This document shows, piece after piece, positions 22,677-34,386 of a stretch of 64,000 nt of DNA. Where the stretch lies: NCBI RefSeq assembly GCF_013373865.1, contig NC_050472.1:15512360-15576359 (forward strand), written 5' to 3'. The notes under the pieces are model-generated. The model was not told the origin of the DNA. It worked only from the letters and a program-made list of their open reading frames with translations, and did no database searches. A program made the position numbers and the translations under genes. This stretch comes from Monomorium pharaonis. Its lineage: Eukaryota; Arthropoda; Insecta; Hymenoptera; Formicidae. Numbering within the stretch: position 1 is the stretch's first letter; each line of letters starts with the position of its first letter.

Positions 22677-23526
22677 CAGGGTTGGGAAAGTTACTTTGTA
22701 AAAGTAACTAGTTACAGTTACAGTTTTTATTATTGAAAAAGTTACTAATTACAATTACAAATTACCGATTTTGAAAAATAACTCGTAACAGTTACAGTTA
22801 TTAAAAATATAACAAGTCGTTACTTTTCAGTTACTTTTTTCTTAAATAATTGTACATTATTTTAAATATAAGAAATGAGAATCTTACATTTTGTGCTTTA
22901 CTAACTGTTGTATATTATGTGCTTTAACAAGTTATTTTATGTACACTAAATGAGAAACTTTGTAAAGGTAAAACTCTAAATTATATGTAACTGTTATCAG
23001 AATTAAATGAATCTAACGCAACATTGGTTGTCATACATTGATTCATATATTTTTTTTTTTACAAAATTTTTATAAAAATTTTTATTAATTTTATAGAATT
23101 TGATATTCAAATACATCATTATTAAGATAACCTTTTCATGGCGTTATTATAGAATCACCGATGCTAAACATATATTCCACAGATGCAGAACTCGGAATGT
23201 TTGTGTTATATTTAATAAAAAGTTTCTTAATTGCAACGTAATTATTTAGCATATTAATACTGCAATTATTCGATTTTAAGAATTGATACATATTCTTTTG
23301 TGTAAACTCGACTTTTTCCGGTTGTTGATTAAAAATTTTAGCGCATGTTTAAAAAAAAGTAATTATTAAAGTAACTATCAAAATAGTTATTAGTTATTTA
23401 AAAAATGTAACTGCGTTAAGTTACAGTTACAGATGGAGAAAAGTAACGAAGTTAAGTTATTAGTTACCAAAAAAAGTAACTGTAACTGTAACTTTGTTAC
23501 AAGTAACTTGTTAGTTCCCAACCCTG
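22677..23526. mobile_element. hAT-type non-autonomous element, 8-bp duplication
   Basis: Inverted ends CAGGGTTGGGAAAGTTACT and AGTTCCCAACCCTG are flanked by GAGCAATG at 22669-22676 and 23527-23534. Subterminal regions are packed with GTAAC/GTTAC motifs on both sides (such as AAAGTAACTAGTTACAG and TAACTGTAACTGTAAC). At 850 bp without a reading frame it is a MITE. The 8-bp duplication and CAGGGTT ends point to the hAT superfamily. Confidence 0.9.
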
Positions 23527-23881
23527 GAGCAATGTCATCTTTTATGTAGTTTAACTCATTCACAAGGACAAAAATGTTGTAGCATTAAAACTGAAATAGT
23601 CCAAAAAATGGGTCGGCCCTCTAAAGGTTAAAGAGAACTATATTGTCAAAGAATATAAAAAAAATTTGGAAATATTTATGTGAAACACTTATCTTTAAAA
23701 TTTGGTCATGTTCTTATGCTGTGAAATGAAATCTTCTTAACCTTTTATAAATTTATGTAGGACATGAAAGGGGTAAAAATTTATAGTTTTTAATTTAACC
23801 ACTGTAATCTTCAAGTAACTCTAATATATGTATGATAATAATATTATAATTGATATTTTTTATACATATTATTGTTTGTAG

Positions 23882-24071
23882 GATAATAGCGTTCGTGTAT
23901 GGCTATTAAATAAGGAAACAGCAAGGATGTCTTGTATTGGACATGCTGTCAGGCACACTGCTTCAATTAGTTCCGTTGCAATATCTCAAACATCATCTAA
24001 ATTTTTTACCACTGTGGCTCAAGATTCATGCCTGAAATTGTGGGAATTGCCTAAAAATTTCGAGTTGCACG
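23882..24071 (+). CDS. TBL3: TBL3 exon (WD40 repeats, second exon in window)
   Basis: This exon is 190 bases, acceptor TTTGTAG, donor GTAAGT at 24072, ending with one base of a split glycine codon. It starts DNSVRVWLLNK, completing the blade begun in the previous exon as human TBL3 does with its SVRIW strand. It continues with a blade containing GHAVRHTASISSVAIS and ending DSCLKLWELPK. The WD-type tryptophans (VRVW, LKLW) are intact. The next exon is 11.4 kb away. Confidence 0.93.
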
Positions 24072-24431
24072 GTAAGTTGTAAAGTATGATTAAGTATTTC
24101 TTAAATAAAATTATACATATTTAATAGATTTTATAAAACTGCAGCATGGAAATATGTTTCATTTCATTGCATGAATTAATTTTTAATTGATAGGCACTGA
24201 ATTTTCTTATATTTGGTTTGAAATAAAGCATTGTTTATTAACGTAGTTTGTACAGAAAAGATAGATTTTAACGATTTGCTGAGAAAAATTGAAATTGTTT
24301 TGCCGCTTTATCAAAAAGCGCATTATTTTAATAAAATTGGGTATAGATGCATATGTAGGGAACCACTTCTAATGATCTTGATCTTAAAATATGTTGTCAA
24401 GGTTATTTTCTGAGTGATTTTTAAGAGTTTT

Positions 24432-24692
24432 TGTTACGAAAGCGCAACAGACGCTGCCTGTTTTATCAACTGCTTTCTTCTGAGACACTCGTCAACGCTA
24501 GATGGCAGTATTTCTTTTTTTGTCTTACCGACGGCCACCATATATATTACACTTGCTTACTCTCTCTCAGAACACACACACGTGTATTCAACTATATAAT
24601 AAATCTGTCTTTTATAAACGTAATCAAGTTCGACGTCCAGTTGACTCTTTTATCACCACCTCAAACTCAGCAAGCGAGTGATAATCGTCACA
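24432..24692 (+). repeat. 5' LTR of the copia element
   Basis: 261 bp, starts TGTTACGAAAGCGC and ends CGTCACA. It has a TATATATTACAC promoter-like stretch near 24540 and AATAAA at 24598-24603. Confidence 0.94.
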
Positions 24693-24712
24693 GGTTATGG
24701 GCCCAGCACGCT
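24693..24712 (+). promoter_or_regulatory. Primer binding site (tRNA-iMet type)
   Basis: GGTTATGGGCCCAGCACGC follows the LTR directly. The same GGTTATGGGCCCAG start is used by Drosophila copia, which primes from an internal part of initiator tRNA-Met (family knowledge). Confidence 0.8.
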
Positions 24713-24846
24713 TCCACTGCGCGAGGAAATAGATTGTAATCTAGCCCGGCGTGACAAGGTTAAGTTCTCGTGAAGGGTACGTAAAAGCATATAGAGTGTG
24801 CACGAGGTGAGTCAGCGAATCATTGTCAGTCAACAAAAAAAAGGTA

Positions 24847-25629
24847 ATGGATACCGATCGAAACACGATCACCAAATTCGACGGTGGCAACTGGCAACGA
24901 TGGAAATTTCAGGTTACCGCGATACTGAAAGCCAAGGATGTCTTCGAGAACGTCGAACAGGACGTCAAAGAGCCGGAAGCACACTCGAAGGAGTGGAACG
25001 AATGGTCGTTAAAAAGGAACAAAGCCATGGCCATCCTCTCAAGCACAATCGCCGATGATCAGCTGGATCATGTAATTACATGCACAAAACCGTCGGAAGT
25101 ATGGAAGACGTTGCACTCGATTAACGAGCAAGCGTCAAGTGCGTGTAAATCAGGCCTGCTACACGAGTTCTTCACGTACTCGTACAAGGAGGGAGACAGT
25201 ATAGCACAACATGTGGCTAAGGTAAAAAATATTGCGGCAAAGTTGCAAGCTGTGAAGGAAAAGCAAAGTGAAACTGCAATCATCAGTAGAATTATCTCGA
25301 CGCTGCCTGGGGAATATAGTGCATTCGTGTTGGCATGGAAGATGCAGAAAGAAGCAGACAGGACACTTGCAAATTTAACTGCGAGCCTAAGCGAGGAAGA
25401 GATGACTCACGTACAGAGGGAAAAGACAGAGGCGTTTTCGGCAAGCAAGGCGCGATCGGCCAAAAATAAGGAAGGTAGTCGCGGTCGATCGACGGGTGAA
25501 AACCGGGCCAAGTGCTTCGGTTGTGGAAGTATGGAACACTTCAAACGTGACTGTCCCAAAATCAAGAGAGGTAAAGGTCAAGCTCAAAAGAAGGAAAAAC
25601 AAAGAAGCAAACAGTCAAACAAAGGATGA
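24847..25629 (+). CDS. copia gag polyprotein
   Basis: Intact frame of 260 codons from the ATG at 24847 (MDTDRNTITKFDGGNW), the usual start of a copia Gag: a short leader followed by the F-x-G-x-N-W motif of the capsid-like UBN2/gag region. The frame could be extended upstream to 24823 only by a TTG codon. A zinc knuckle CFGCGSMEHFKRDC (C-x2-C-x4-H-x4-C) lies near the C-terminus, followed by a Lys/Gln-rich tail. It overlaps the pol frame, which is +1 relative to gag. Either the family uses a frameshift or one base has been lost from a single gag-pol frame; I favour mutation, since Drosophila copia uses one frame. Confidence 0.9.
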   Translation: MDTDRNTITKFDGGNWQRWKFQVTAILKAKDVFENVEQDVKEPEAHSKEWNEWSLKRNKAMAILSSTIADDQLDHVITCTKPSEVWKTLHSINEQASSACKSGLLHEFFTYSYKEGDSIAQHVAKVKNIAAKLQAVKEKQSETAIISRIISTLPGEYSAFVLAWKMQKEADRTLANLTASLSEEEMTHVQREKTEAFSASKARSAKNKEGSRGRSTGENRAKCFGCGSMEHFKRDCPKIKRGKGQAQKKEKQRSKQSNKG

Positions 25630-27229
25630 AACGGACGCGTCTGCATGGTCAGCGGAAATCAGTGCGAAGGCAATGGTGTCAAGTTCTGGGGACAGCTGGA
25701 TCATTGATTGCGGAGCAACGCATCACATGACACCTCGTCACGATTGGTTTGAGACGATGGAACCATACAGCGCAAAAATCAAGGTGGCCAATGGGAGCTT
25801 TGCTATGGCCAAAGGACGTGGCAATGTACGGCTGGAACTGATATACAAGGGTAAGCGGACGAAGAAATTACTTACTAACGTGTTATGGGTACCAGAGTTG
25901 CCCAAATCATTATTTAGTAGCGGAGCTGCTGCCGATCGCGGCTGTGAAACTTCCTCGAAAAAAAATCGAATGACACTGGGCAGCAACGGCAGGGTCATTG
26001 GTGAAGCTTTCCGGAAGAAAGGCAGTTTGTATCAACTCAATGCGCAGGTGATGAAACCCGAGTACACAGCATATGCTTGCGAGACACCCGCAAATAGTGA
26101 AAAGGCAAGCTCGGAACTAATGTTGGCCCATCAGAGATTGAGCCATGTCTCACTCAAAAAAATGCGTAAGATGGTGGAAGTTGGTCTATTTGACCTGAAG
26201 ATACCGGCTAAATCAAAGTTGTTCTGTGAGGCATGCATGTATGGCAAATTGACGAGAGCGACGTTCAAAAGGTTAGAAGATAGACGCAGTTACTTGCCAG
26301 GCGAGCTCATTCATACGGATGTAAGTGGCCCACATGAAAAGTCCGTTGGTGGAGCAAAGTGGTACGTCCTGTTCAAAGACGAGACAACAGGGTACAGGTT
26401 TGTACACTTCATGTTTCAAAAAGGCGAAGTGTTGCAAAAATTTAAGCAGGTTGCAGCTATTGTAAAGGCAAAGTTCGGCCGACCAGTAAAGTACCTGCGT
26501 TCTGATAGAGGAACCGAGTACGTCAATGAACAGTTTGGAACTTACATGCGGGAGAACGGGATTGAAGCTCAACTCACTGGCCGACATTCTCCAGAGCAAA
26601 ACGGAAGAAGCGAACGCGACAATCGGACCGTTGTTGAAGCAGCAAGGGCGGGACTGCATGCCCTTGGACTTCCGAAGCGGCTGTGGTCGTGTGCAGTAGA
26701 TTGCGCCGTTTACACACTAAATAGGACACCGTCTGAAGGAGAAGATACTACACCATTCGAGAAATGGACAGGAAGCCAGCCAAAGATTGGTCACCTCCGA
26801 ACATTTGGGTGTGATGCGTATGAGCAAGTGCCTGCTCAACACCGAACCAAATGGGAGGCGAAGGCAGCAAAACGGGTGTTTATTGGCTACGAAGGTGAGC
26901 CCAATTACAAGCTGTACAATCCGACATCAAAGAAGATCACCGTTTCAAGGAACGTAAAATTTAACGAGACTGAATCAACGGCAATCGGTGGTGGCGAGAG
27001 GCATGAATGGCCTTTGATCATCGAGGATGATGTCGAGATTTCAGAAGAAGAGATTCAACCGCAGCAGACAGCACCAGGACCAAATCTGCGTGACCGGTCA
27101 GCATTGCAACCACCAGAGAGGTATCAGGCTCAACTTGTGGAGACCGAAGAGCACATGGCATTGCTCAGTGAATTAGATGAACCGGCAACATATGAGGAAG
27201 CAATGTCGGGAAATGCTGCCAAGAAATAG
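25620..27229 (+). pseudogene. copia pol: protease and integrase part
   Basis: The open frame (at least from 25496, overlapping gag) encodes an aspartic protease region SWIIDCGATHHMT, with DCG where the family usually has D-S/T-G. It continues into the integrase zinc domain (HQRLSH ... CEAC) and the DDE core: HTDVSGP (first Asp, about 26309), YLRSDRGTEY (second Asp) and SPEQNGRSER (Glu). After an FGCDAY...FIGYEGE segment and a linker (NLRDRSALQPPERY) it stops at TAG 27227-27229, just upstream of the RT, where intact copies continue. The stop makes the RT untranslatable in this copy. Confidence 0.9.
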
Positions 27230-27830
27230 CAGTCAGCCGTGAAGGAAGAACTGGATGCACTGGACGAAAATAACACTATGCAAACTCCCACCAAATCGGA
27301 AGGCGATCAAGGTTAAGTGGGTGTTCAAAGTCAAGCGCAATAAGGACGGCGATCTGATCAAATATAAGGCCAGGTTAGTCGCTAAAGGGTTTCTACAACG
27401 AAAAGGAATCGACTATGAGACCTTTGCGCCAGTTGCCCGATACGAATCGATTCGGATATTACTGGCCGTCGCAGCCTCCAAGGATTATGAGCTGGGACAG
27501 TTCGACGTAACAGCGTTCCTGTATGGTGAACTAGACGAAGAACTCTATATGGAGTTGCCAGAGGGATACAACGCAGGTCAAGACAAATATTGCCGGCTGT
27601 TGAAATCTTTGTACGGCTTGAAGCAATCGCCCCGACAGTGGAACAAAAAATTCAAAGAGTTTCTAGACAAGTATAACTTTGTGGCAAGTTCGGCGGATCC
27701 ATGCATTTACCGAGGAAAAGTCAACAGAGATGAAGTTCTGCTTGGACTGTATGTCGACGATGGGCTTTTAGTTGCCAAGTCGAAAGGAGCAATTGAAAAC
27801 CGTTTTAGAGAATCTAAAAGAAAACTTTAA
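27230..27830 (+). pseudogene. copia pol: reverse transcriptase part
   Basis: After the stop the frame shifts around 27290. It then reads KWVFKVKRNKDGD, KARLVAKGFLQ, FAPVARYESIRILLAVA, QFDVTAFLYGELDEELYM, SLYGLKQSPRQWN and the catalytic LYVDDGLLVAK (YVDD at about 27750). This is the canonical Ty1/copia RVT_2 domain. A further frame change near 27790-27830 passes into the next segment. Confidence 0.92.
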
Positions 27831-28680
27831 AGTGAAAGTCGGAGAGGCAGATTACTATGTTGGTCTGGAAATCTTTAGGAAGCGAGAGACAAAGGAAATC
27901 TTTATCTGTCAACGTGGATATCTGAAGAAGGTCGTTGAGAAGTTTGGTATGATGAACTGCAAGGAAAGTTTGGTACCAACTGAGACCCGCTTAGTTTTAA
28001 GCAATGAAATGAGTCCACGCAAAAAGAAAGAACTAGAAGAAATGTCGACGGTGCCGTATTGACAAGCGGTGGGCTCTCTAATGTTTGCAGCAGTGGTGAG
28101 TCGGCCCGACATAGCATATGCCGTGGCCAATGTGAGCCGATTCCTAGACAAGCCTGGTAAGGAACATTGGCTGGCTGTAAAAAGAATCCTACGTTATGTT
28201 AAAGGAATCATAAACTTCGGTCTATTGTACAAGGCAGATGGCCACAGCCTACTTGGATATACAGATTCAGATTATGCTGGTTGCGTGGACACTCGAAAGT
28301 CAACTAGTGGATTCATATTCATCAAGGCAGGGGCTGCTGTATCGTGGATGTCACAGCGACAACGAATCGTGGCATTAAGCACGACAGAAGCAGAGTACGT
28401 TGCAGCAGCAGAAGGAGCCAAAGAAGCAATTTGGTTGAAAAAACTCCTGGATTTAATGGGAGATCATATCGACTCCGTCCAGTTGAAGGTCGACAACCAA
28501 GGTGCAATTAAGTTAGTCCAGAACCCCGAATACCATAAACGCACAAAACATATAGACGTGCGCTTCCACTTCATCCGCGACAAAGTAGAAGAAGGGGCTG
28601 TTACAGTTAACTACGTGAAGTCGGAGGAGCAGTTAGCGGATATACTAACTAAGGGCCTAGCCAAGAACGCGTTCAATTGA
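27790..28680 (+). pseudogene. copia pol: RT connection and RNase H
   Basis: It reads FKVKVGEADYYVGLEI, then a TGA stop at 28060-28062 in place of an Arg-like codon, then GSLMFAAVVSRPDIAYAV and the RNase H landmarks YTDSDYAGC, STSGF, STTEAEYVA, VDNQGAIKL and TKHIDVRFHF. It ends KSEEQLADILTKGLAKNAFN and stop. All expected RNase H acidic residues are visible. The stop shows that the copy is dead. Confidence 0.92.
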
Positions 28681-28746
28681 CTGCGAGAAGGCATCGGGAT
28701 GATTAGTGGAACTGGTTGGATTTGCGATTGACTTATGTAATGGGAG

Positions 28747-29006
28747 TTTTACGAAAGCGCAACAGACGCTGCCTGTTTTATCAACTGCTTTCTTCTGAGA
28801 CATTCGTCAACGCTAGGTGGCAGTATTCCTTTTTTTGTCTTACCGACAGCCACATATATATTACACTTGCTTACTCTCTCTCAGAACACACACACATGTA
28901 TTCAACTATATAATAAATCTGTCTTTTATATACGTAATCAAGTTCGACGTCCAGTTGACTCTTTTATCACCACCTCAAACTCAGCAAGCGAGTGATAATT
29001 GTTACA
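28747..29006 (+). repeat. 3' LTR of the copia element
   Basis: 260 bp, about 96% identical to the 5' LTR by eye. It begins TTTTACG where the 5' LTR has TGTTACG. A short polypurine tract GGGAG precedes it (28742-28746). Confidence 0.92.
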
Positions 29007-29011
29007 GTTTT

Positions 29012-30501
29012 TAGTCGGCCTTTGTGATTTATTAGAAAATTGTTAACAAAAAATTGACAAAAACTTTGATGTACACTCGAATTTTTCTGCATAACAATAT
29101 GTGTTAGAAAGCTCCTTAAATTGAGCTTAACAAAGATTTGATATATAGTCATAACATGTAATTTATTATTCATAATTATCAAAACGTTTTGACTATACTT
29201 ACAAGTAAACCTACCCAAGTGTTACACTTCGATTTTGATAAGCTTTGAATATTTGGTAGTTAGGTCAAAATAAGAAACACATATTTTTTATACGTGTCTA
29301 TACGACAGTTAAGAGAGTAAAATATTGTCTTAAAAAAAATTAGTTTTTATGTTTCTAAGTGAATGCTGTCGAAACAGTAAGAGATATTTAAAAAAGTTTT
29401 AAAGAAAACTTTTATGGCTTTTAACGTAGTCTATAACAGTGCAATCAAATTTTAAAAAATTGAGAGGGCAGGAGAAAATTTCGAAAATATATTTTTGAAA
29501 AATCCGATTGCACTGTTATGAACTACATTAAATGCCATAAAACTTTTATTTGAAACTTTTTAAAATATCTCTTACTGTTTTGATAGTATTCATTTAGAAA
29601 CAGAATTTTTTTTCAAGAGGGTGTTTCACCCTTTTAAGGGGTTAGGCCACTGTAGAATTTTCAAAAAATTAAAAATTTTTGCTGAAAACGTACCTTAGGG
29701 TATCAAAAAGTATACAAGTGGTCCCGATACGAAACAAATTTTTTAGCGGTGTTTATGAAGCTATATTGCCGCGCGTCTTGGAGCGCGCTTGAGCGGTCTC
29801 GAGCGTTCTCTCACTGATGAACAAAGGAAAACAGGCTTGTAGAGGCTCTAAATCACTAAGCAAAGAAGAAATGTTGATTCCGAATGGCAAAAATATGGTA
29901 CCGGAATAACAGATTAATGGTAAATTAAAATTCTTTTTTATTTAAGAAACATTGTTACTTAAAACACATTTTATACGTTACTTTGAACACATTTTTTTCG
30001 AAACCGCATTTTTTAAATTAAGCGGAATAACTCGAACAAATCTTTACCGATACACTTGAAACTTTTACTGTAGCTTCAAAATAGGATTTTTTTTAGAAGT
30101 ACATACAAATTTTTAATTTTATTGTAAAATTTTTTGTTATAAACAATTTTCATGTAATTTTTTTTTTAAATGAAATTTTTTATATGTACGCCATTTTTAC
30201 AAAGAATGGCGAAAAAATTCTGTATGTACTATAGAAAATGTTCTACAGAATAAATCTACAGATTAAATTTTTCTTCAATTAAAAATTTAGTAAAATTTGT
30301 TTAATCTAAGTATTTATATATTTAAGTTGAGGTAACTATTTAATATATGACTCTCTTAGTAGTACAATACGTGGCAGGACATTGGTTAATATTGAGTAAA
30401 CATTGGTTATATTGAGAGTGCATTGCCCAATGTTTTTTCAATGTAACGCTAATGTTGGTCGTAAAATATTAGTTTCAAATCGGAATGCAATATTAATGTT
30501 T
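29012..30501. other. TBL3 intron with an inverted repeat; no gene
   Basis: An imperfect inverted repeat with arms of about 110 bases lies at 29349-29460 and 29500-29611 (CGAAACAGTAAGAGATAT, AACAGTGCAATC and complements), probably a MITE. CAATATTG/CATTGGTT motifs cluster at 30380-30480. A tail of similar motifs reappears at 31520-31560 and 34740-34820, so an older element may once have spanned this region. Confidence 0.5.
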
Positions 30502-31512
30502 TGTTACGTCCAGCCTTATGAAATTTTGGGTCGAATCGGATGGTAGTAATGATGTTCAAGGAATGGAGATAAGGCAGAGAAGGTAACGTAACGAGACTCC
30601 CGAAAGCACGCGCTCGATAGGAAGAATGCATTAGGGGCGAATGCATTTTTTATGACTGGGAAATGTGGATCAGCGTGGCGAGAGGCTTGTTATAACCCTG
30701 TTTTCCGAGCGCTCATAGGGCCAAAGGACCACGCACACACATAAGGGGGAAATTGGCTACCCGTCGAATTGGCTGAAAATGCAATATGTTGTAGTTGATG
30801 ACTTCCTGATCAAAAGTTTCAATGGGTCCGAGACCCAAAATCAACCGTTATCGAGATAGATGGCGTCAAAGATTATATATAGGGCGCTGCTCAGTAAAGA
30901 ACGCGTGCGCGCGTGTGTGTGTGTGTGTGTGTGTGTGTTGGGTAAGTAAGTTGGGGTAGGGGTGTGTTATGCAGGCAATAAACTAAATCAAAAAGAAGGT
31001 AGCCGTAAAAATCTGTGTACGCATAGGTACACGTGGGTACGCATAGGTATAGATAAGAATTCCAAACAGTAGTTTTTGTAGTGTAACCGTAAACAAAATT
31101 TTTATAGTTTCCGATGTTTTTCAAAGTAATTTTCTTGCGATAAAACGTTAGTCGTGTTTTTTCTTTTTTATTTTTTTAAAAACCAAACGCCCCCTCATCT
31201 CTTTTGGTTAGTCTGATTGCATCTGGCGCTTATTGGCGGTTATTAAAAATCCGTAAATGCTTTTAAACTGTCAGGAAACGGCGATGCTGCGTCAACAGGT
31301 CAATTTTTATTTTAACGAAACTTGAGCCCCCGCCGATTTTAACGACTTTATTATCCAGTTCTTTTTGATTACGAAAACCAGACACCAGTGGCGAGGAGTT
31401 TTGGCTTCGCACTTCCTCGACCGTTGATAAGTTCCAGAATGCGGTTTCGTCTAACTTATTTATTTCTAAGAGATCAGCGGATAATAAAACGTGAAGTCTC
31501 CTGGACGTAACA
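30502..31512 (-). mobile_element. Solo LTR, about 1.0 kb (orientation uncertain)
   Basis: Perfect 12-base inverted ends TGTTACGTCCAG ... CTGGACGTAACA. The flanks GTTT and GTCT could be a decayed 4-bp duplication. It contains a TATATATAGGGCGCTGC promoter-like stretch near 30875 and a (GT)n tract, and GCAATAAAC near 30976; these would suggest the plus orientation. No internal coding region, so a solo LTR, probably gypsy or BEL type. Confidence 0.68.
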
Positions 31513-31742
31513 GTCTAATATGAAAATTGGTCCAATGTTGAACCAATATTGAACCAACATTGCAGCTTACAAGGGGACTTTACGGGTCATGGGTCATCGA
31601 TTTTTTTCATACTTATAGGATTTGAAGATCAGTACCCGGACATCAATTTTCTAAAACAGTACGATGCGCTTCTCAAAAATACTCGAGAAAATTGACTTTG
31701 AAGATTTCCGATATCTGTAAGTACAGAAAATTTTGATTTATC

Positions 31743-31820
31743 GTCAGAGCCGCTCGTAGTCGAGCGCACAGAGCTCTAGTTTTGTAAGCGCGGAGTCGCT
31801 GGTTCGATTCTCGCTCTGGC
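31743..31820 (+). other. tRNA-like segment in the left arm of element A
   Basis: 78 bases. GTCAGA can pair with TCTGGC as an acceptor-like stem, GCTC/GAGC forms a D-arm with a GTAGTC loop, and GGTTCGATTC is a B-box/T-loop. The A-box-like TAGTCGAGCG lies upstream. A TTTTGTA stretch sits where an anticodon loop would be, but its stem is poor. I call it tRNA-derived, not a functional tRNA. Confidence 0.7.
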
Positions 31821-32217
31821 TTCAACTTTTTTTTCAATAAGTCAATGGAGTTTTTTTTTAATCCTATATCTTAACATTTATCATCAATCCTATATCTTAA
31901 CAAATTGAAACGCTAATTAATTATTAAATATTTATTTGTTATTTTTTAAAGAAAAATTAACATCTTTTTATTTTTAATTACCACTTGCTTGAAAATGCGA
32001 ATATTTATAATAAATTAAAATTTGGTACAAAAATTGGTGGAAAACATTAAAGATTCTTCTGTGATAAGGCCATCTTGTGCAAGAAGCTGCTCATAATAAA
32101 TAATAGCACTTTTTAAACTTAATTTTTTATTGTCTTTGCATAGATTTTGTTCAAGTGCCTCTTCTCGTACAACTGAAGGGCCAGGTTCATCAACAGACTT
32201 CACGTCTGACATGACAG

Positions 32218-33790
32218 CTAGCACACGGACGTCCTTAGGACGTTCAGGACGGACTTAGTGGATATCCTGAGGACGTCCTGATTTTATCCCGGGACGTCTT
32301 CAGGACATCCTGAGGAATAGCAAACGAGCGCTACTTTTTAGTCCTCAGGACATCCTGAGGACAGTCCACCGGATGTCTTGAGGATACCTGAGGGGATTTC
32401 CTCAGGACATCCTCAGGAATAGCAAACAATCACCACTTTTTGTCAGATTTTTTAGATTTTTTTTAGGATTTTTGATAAATGTATCGATTTTTTATAAGAA
32501 TTGAAACGTTCTTAGAAAAATTTAAAAAATAAAAAAGTCCGATTAATTTAGAAAATTTTTTAATATTTCTAAGTATTTTTAACAGTTTTTGAGAATTGAA
32601 AAAAAACATTAACAAAAAATTAAAAGTTCAAATTATTTCTACGATAATTTTGTAAGAGGAAGAAGACCCATACATGTTTCAACGACAATTGTATCTGTTA
32701 AAGCATGTTTAACTTCTGTACCCGAGAAAACGGTCACCCATCCAAGTATCAACCATCGCCGACGTTGCTTGACTTCGAAGACCATACGCATTCTAACGCT
32801 TTGTGATGATCCACCAGTATTTTTTGTTTATGCATACATATTTGTTATAGATCATTACAATAGACGTTGTCAGAAGGATGAAACATATATAGTTAACTTA
32901 TATTTTTATTAATAAATATAAAGTTTTACAGTTTTCTTAAATCATTTTTATGCGCGCAAAATAGCATGTGGAATAACTTATTAAAAAAACTGTTTTTGCG
33001 CCGTTTGTATAAAATAAAATAAAAAAATTATTTAATGTCATCTTTTATAATTTTTTAGTATTGTTAATATGCCATATTGTTTCAATAAGTGTAAATATTC
33101 AATCTGACTTTGAAGTCAACATTTTTACACGTTTGATTTTGCAATACATTCTAGAAATACATACTATATATTCAAAGATTTCTCACTTGCTATATTAATT
33201 TACCCGTTTTTTTCAAAAATTACTATACGTCCAGAATGTCCCTGAATACTATTTTAGGATGTCCTGAGGACTTTCGTAGGATGTCCTGAGGACTCTCTTA
33301 GGACGTCTTAAGAACTGTCTTAGGATGTCTTGAAGATTGTTTTAGAATGTCTTGAGGACTGTCTTAGAATGTCCTGAAGACTTTCAGGATATCATATTCT
33401 TGGAACATTCTGTGCTATCTAAAATGTCTGGGGGGGGGGGGGGTATTTATAGTATAATTTATACAGTTATTATATTTAAGTTTATCTTCAGACATTTTGT
33501 AGCTAATGAAACTCTTTATACAATATTCAATATTTTAAGAATAACGTTTTCAGCTAGAATACATATATCCTCAGGACATCCTAAGGATGTCCTCAAAACA
33601 TGAGTAAAATTTTAATTTATATCGATACTATTACAGAATCTAACATTCTAAACTTACTTTAGAAGTCAAATTTATACATAAAATATTTATATAAAATATT
33701 TACAATAATACAACTATTATATCCTGACAAGATTCCAGGACATTTTGGGACATATTCAGGATGATCCTGAGGACGTCCTGTGCTCTGGGG
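32218..33790. mobile_element. Palindromic GGACGTCC-type element inside element A
   Basis: Both ends read AGCACA-GGACGTCC (the right one inverted). Bases 32225-32440 and the right side (33235-33390, 33570-33790) hold more than a dozen variants of the palindrome TCCTCAGGACATCCTGAGGA. The 800-base centre is AT-rich. Open frames here are products of the repeats. The superfamily is unknown. Confidence 0.7.
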
Positions 33791-34308
33791 ATAACTGTGT
33801 TATTTTATAATTTTAACAAATTAAACCGACCACACCACAGCACAGTTTTTATCGCTTCGAAAGTTAACGGTAAAATGCGAGTAGCACAGCATCTGCTCTC
33901 TCGGAACCCTTACTTCTTCCACTTTTTGCAAGGCTGTTTTTTGTTCACGACTAGATGCGAGAAAATGGGGATCGACCAGGATCGACTCACAATAAATTCG
34001 ACTTATAAACTCCAACTAACGTGTTAAAGATACAGCGTAAAATGTAAGCGATAAAATAACTGAACAATATTATTTATACATATTATTTTTGCATTAACAA
34101 TAAGACGTTTTCTATTTTTGTACCAAATTTTAATTTGTTATAAATATTCGCATTTTCAAGCAAGTGGTGATTAAAAATAAAAAGATGTTAATTTTTATTT
34201 AAAAAATAACGAATAAATATTTAATAATTAATTAGCGTTTCAATTTGATAAATGTTAAGATACAGGATTTAAAAAAAATTTTATTGACTTATTGAAAAAA
34301 AAGTTGAA

Positions 34309-34386
34309 GCCAGAGCGAGAATCGAACCAGCGATTCCGCGCTTACGAAACTAGAGCTCTGTGCGCTCGACTACGAGCGGCTCTGAT
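34309..34386 (-). other. tRNA-like segment in the right arm of element A
   Basis: Inverted counterpart of the 31743 segment, with B-box GGTTCGATTC on the minus strand, D-arm GCTC/GAGC and a TTTCGTA loop-like stretch. Confidence 0.7.

Larger units (their letters stand above)
24432..29006 (+). mobile_element. Ty1/copia LTR retrotransposon, nearly complete, inactivated
   Basis: Two LTRs (24432-24692, 28747-29006) are flanked by the 5-bp duplication GTTTT (24427-24431, 29007-29011). Inside are a primer binding site, gag, then protease-integrase-RT-RNase H in copia order. The LTRs differ by about nine substitutions and a one-base gap by eye, so the insertion is not brand new. Pol carries two internal stops and two frame changes. 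The element lies in the TBL3 intron in the sense orientation. Confidence 0.96.

Noticed and set aside
31743..31820. Genuine tRNA gene
   Set aside because: The anticodon stem does not pair properly and the segment recurs in both arms of three transposon-like elements; kept as a tRNA-like feature only.
33352..33603. 83-codon frame
   Set aside because: Starts in the palindromic repeats, passes through a G run and AT sequence; no domain.
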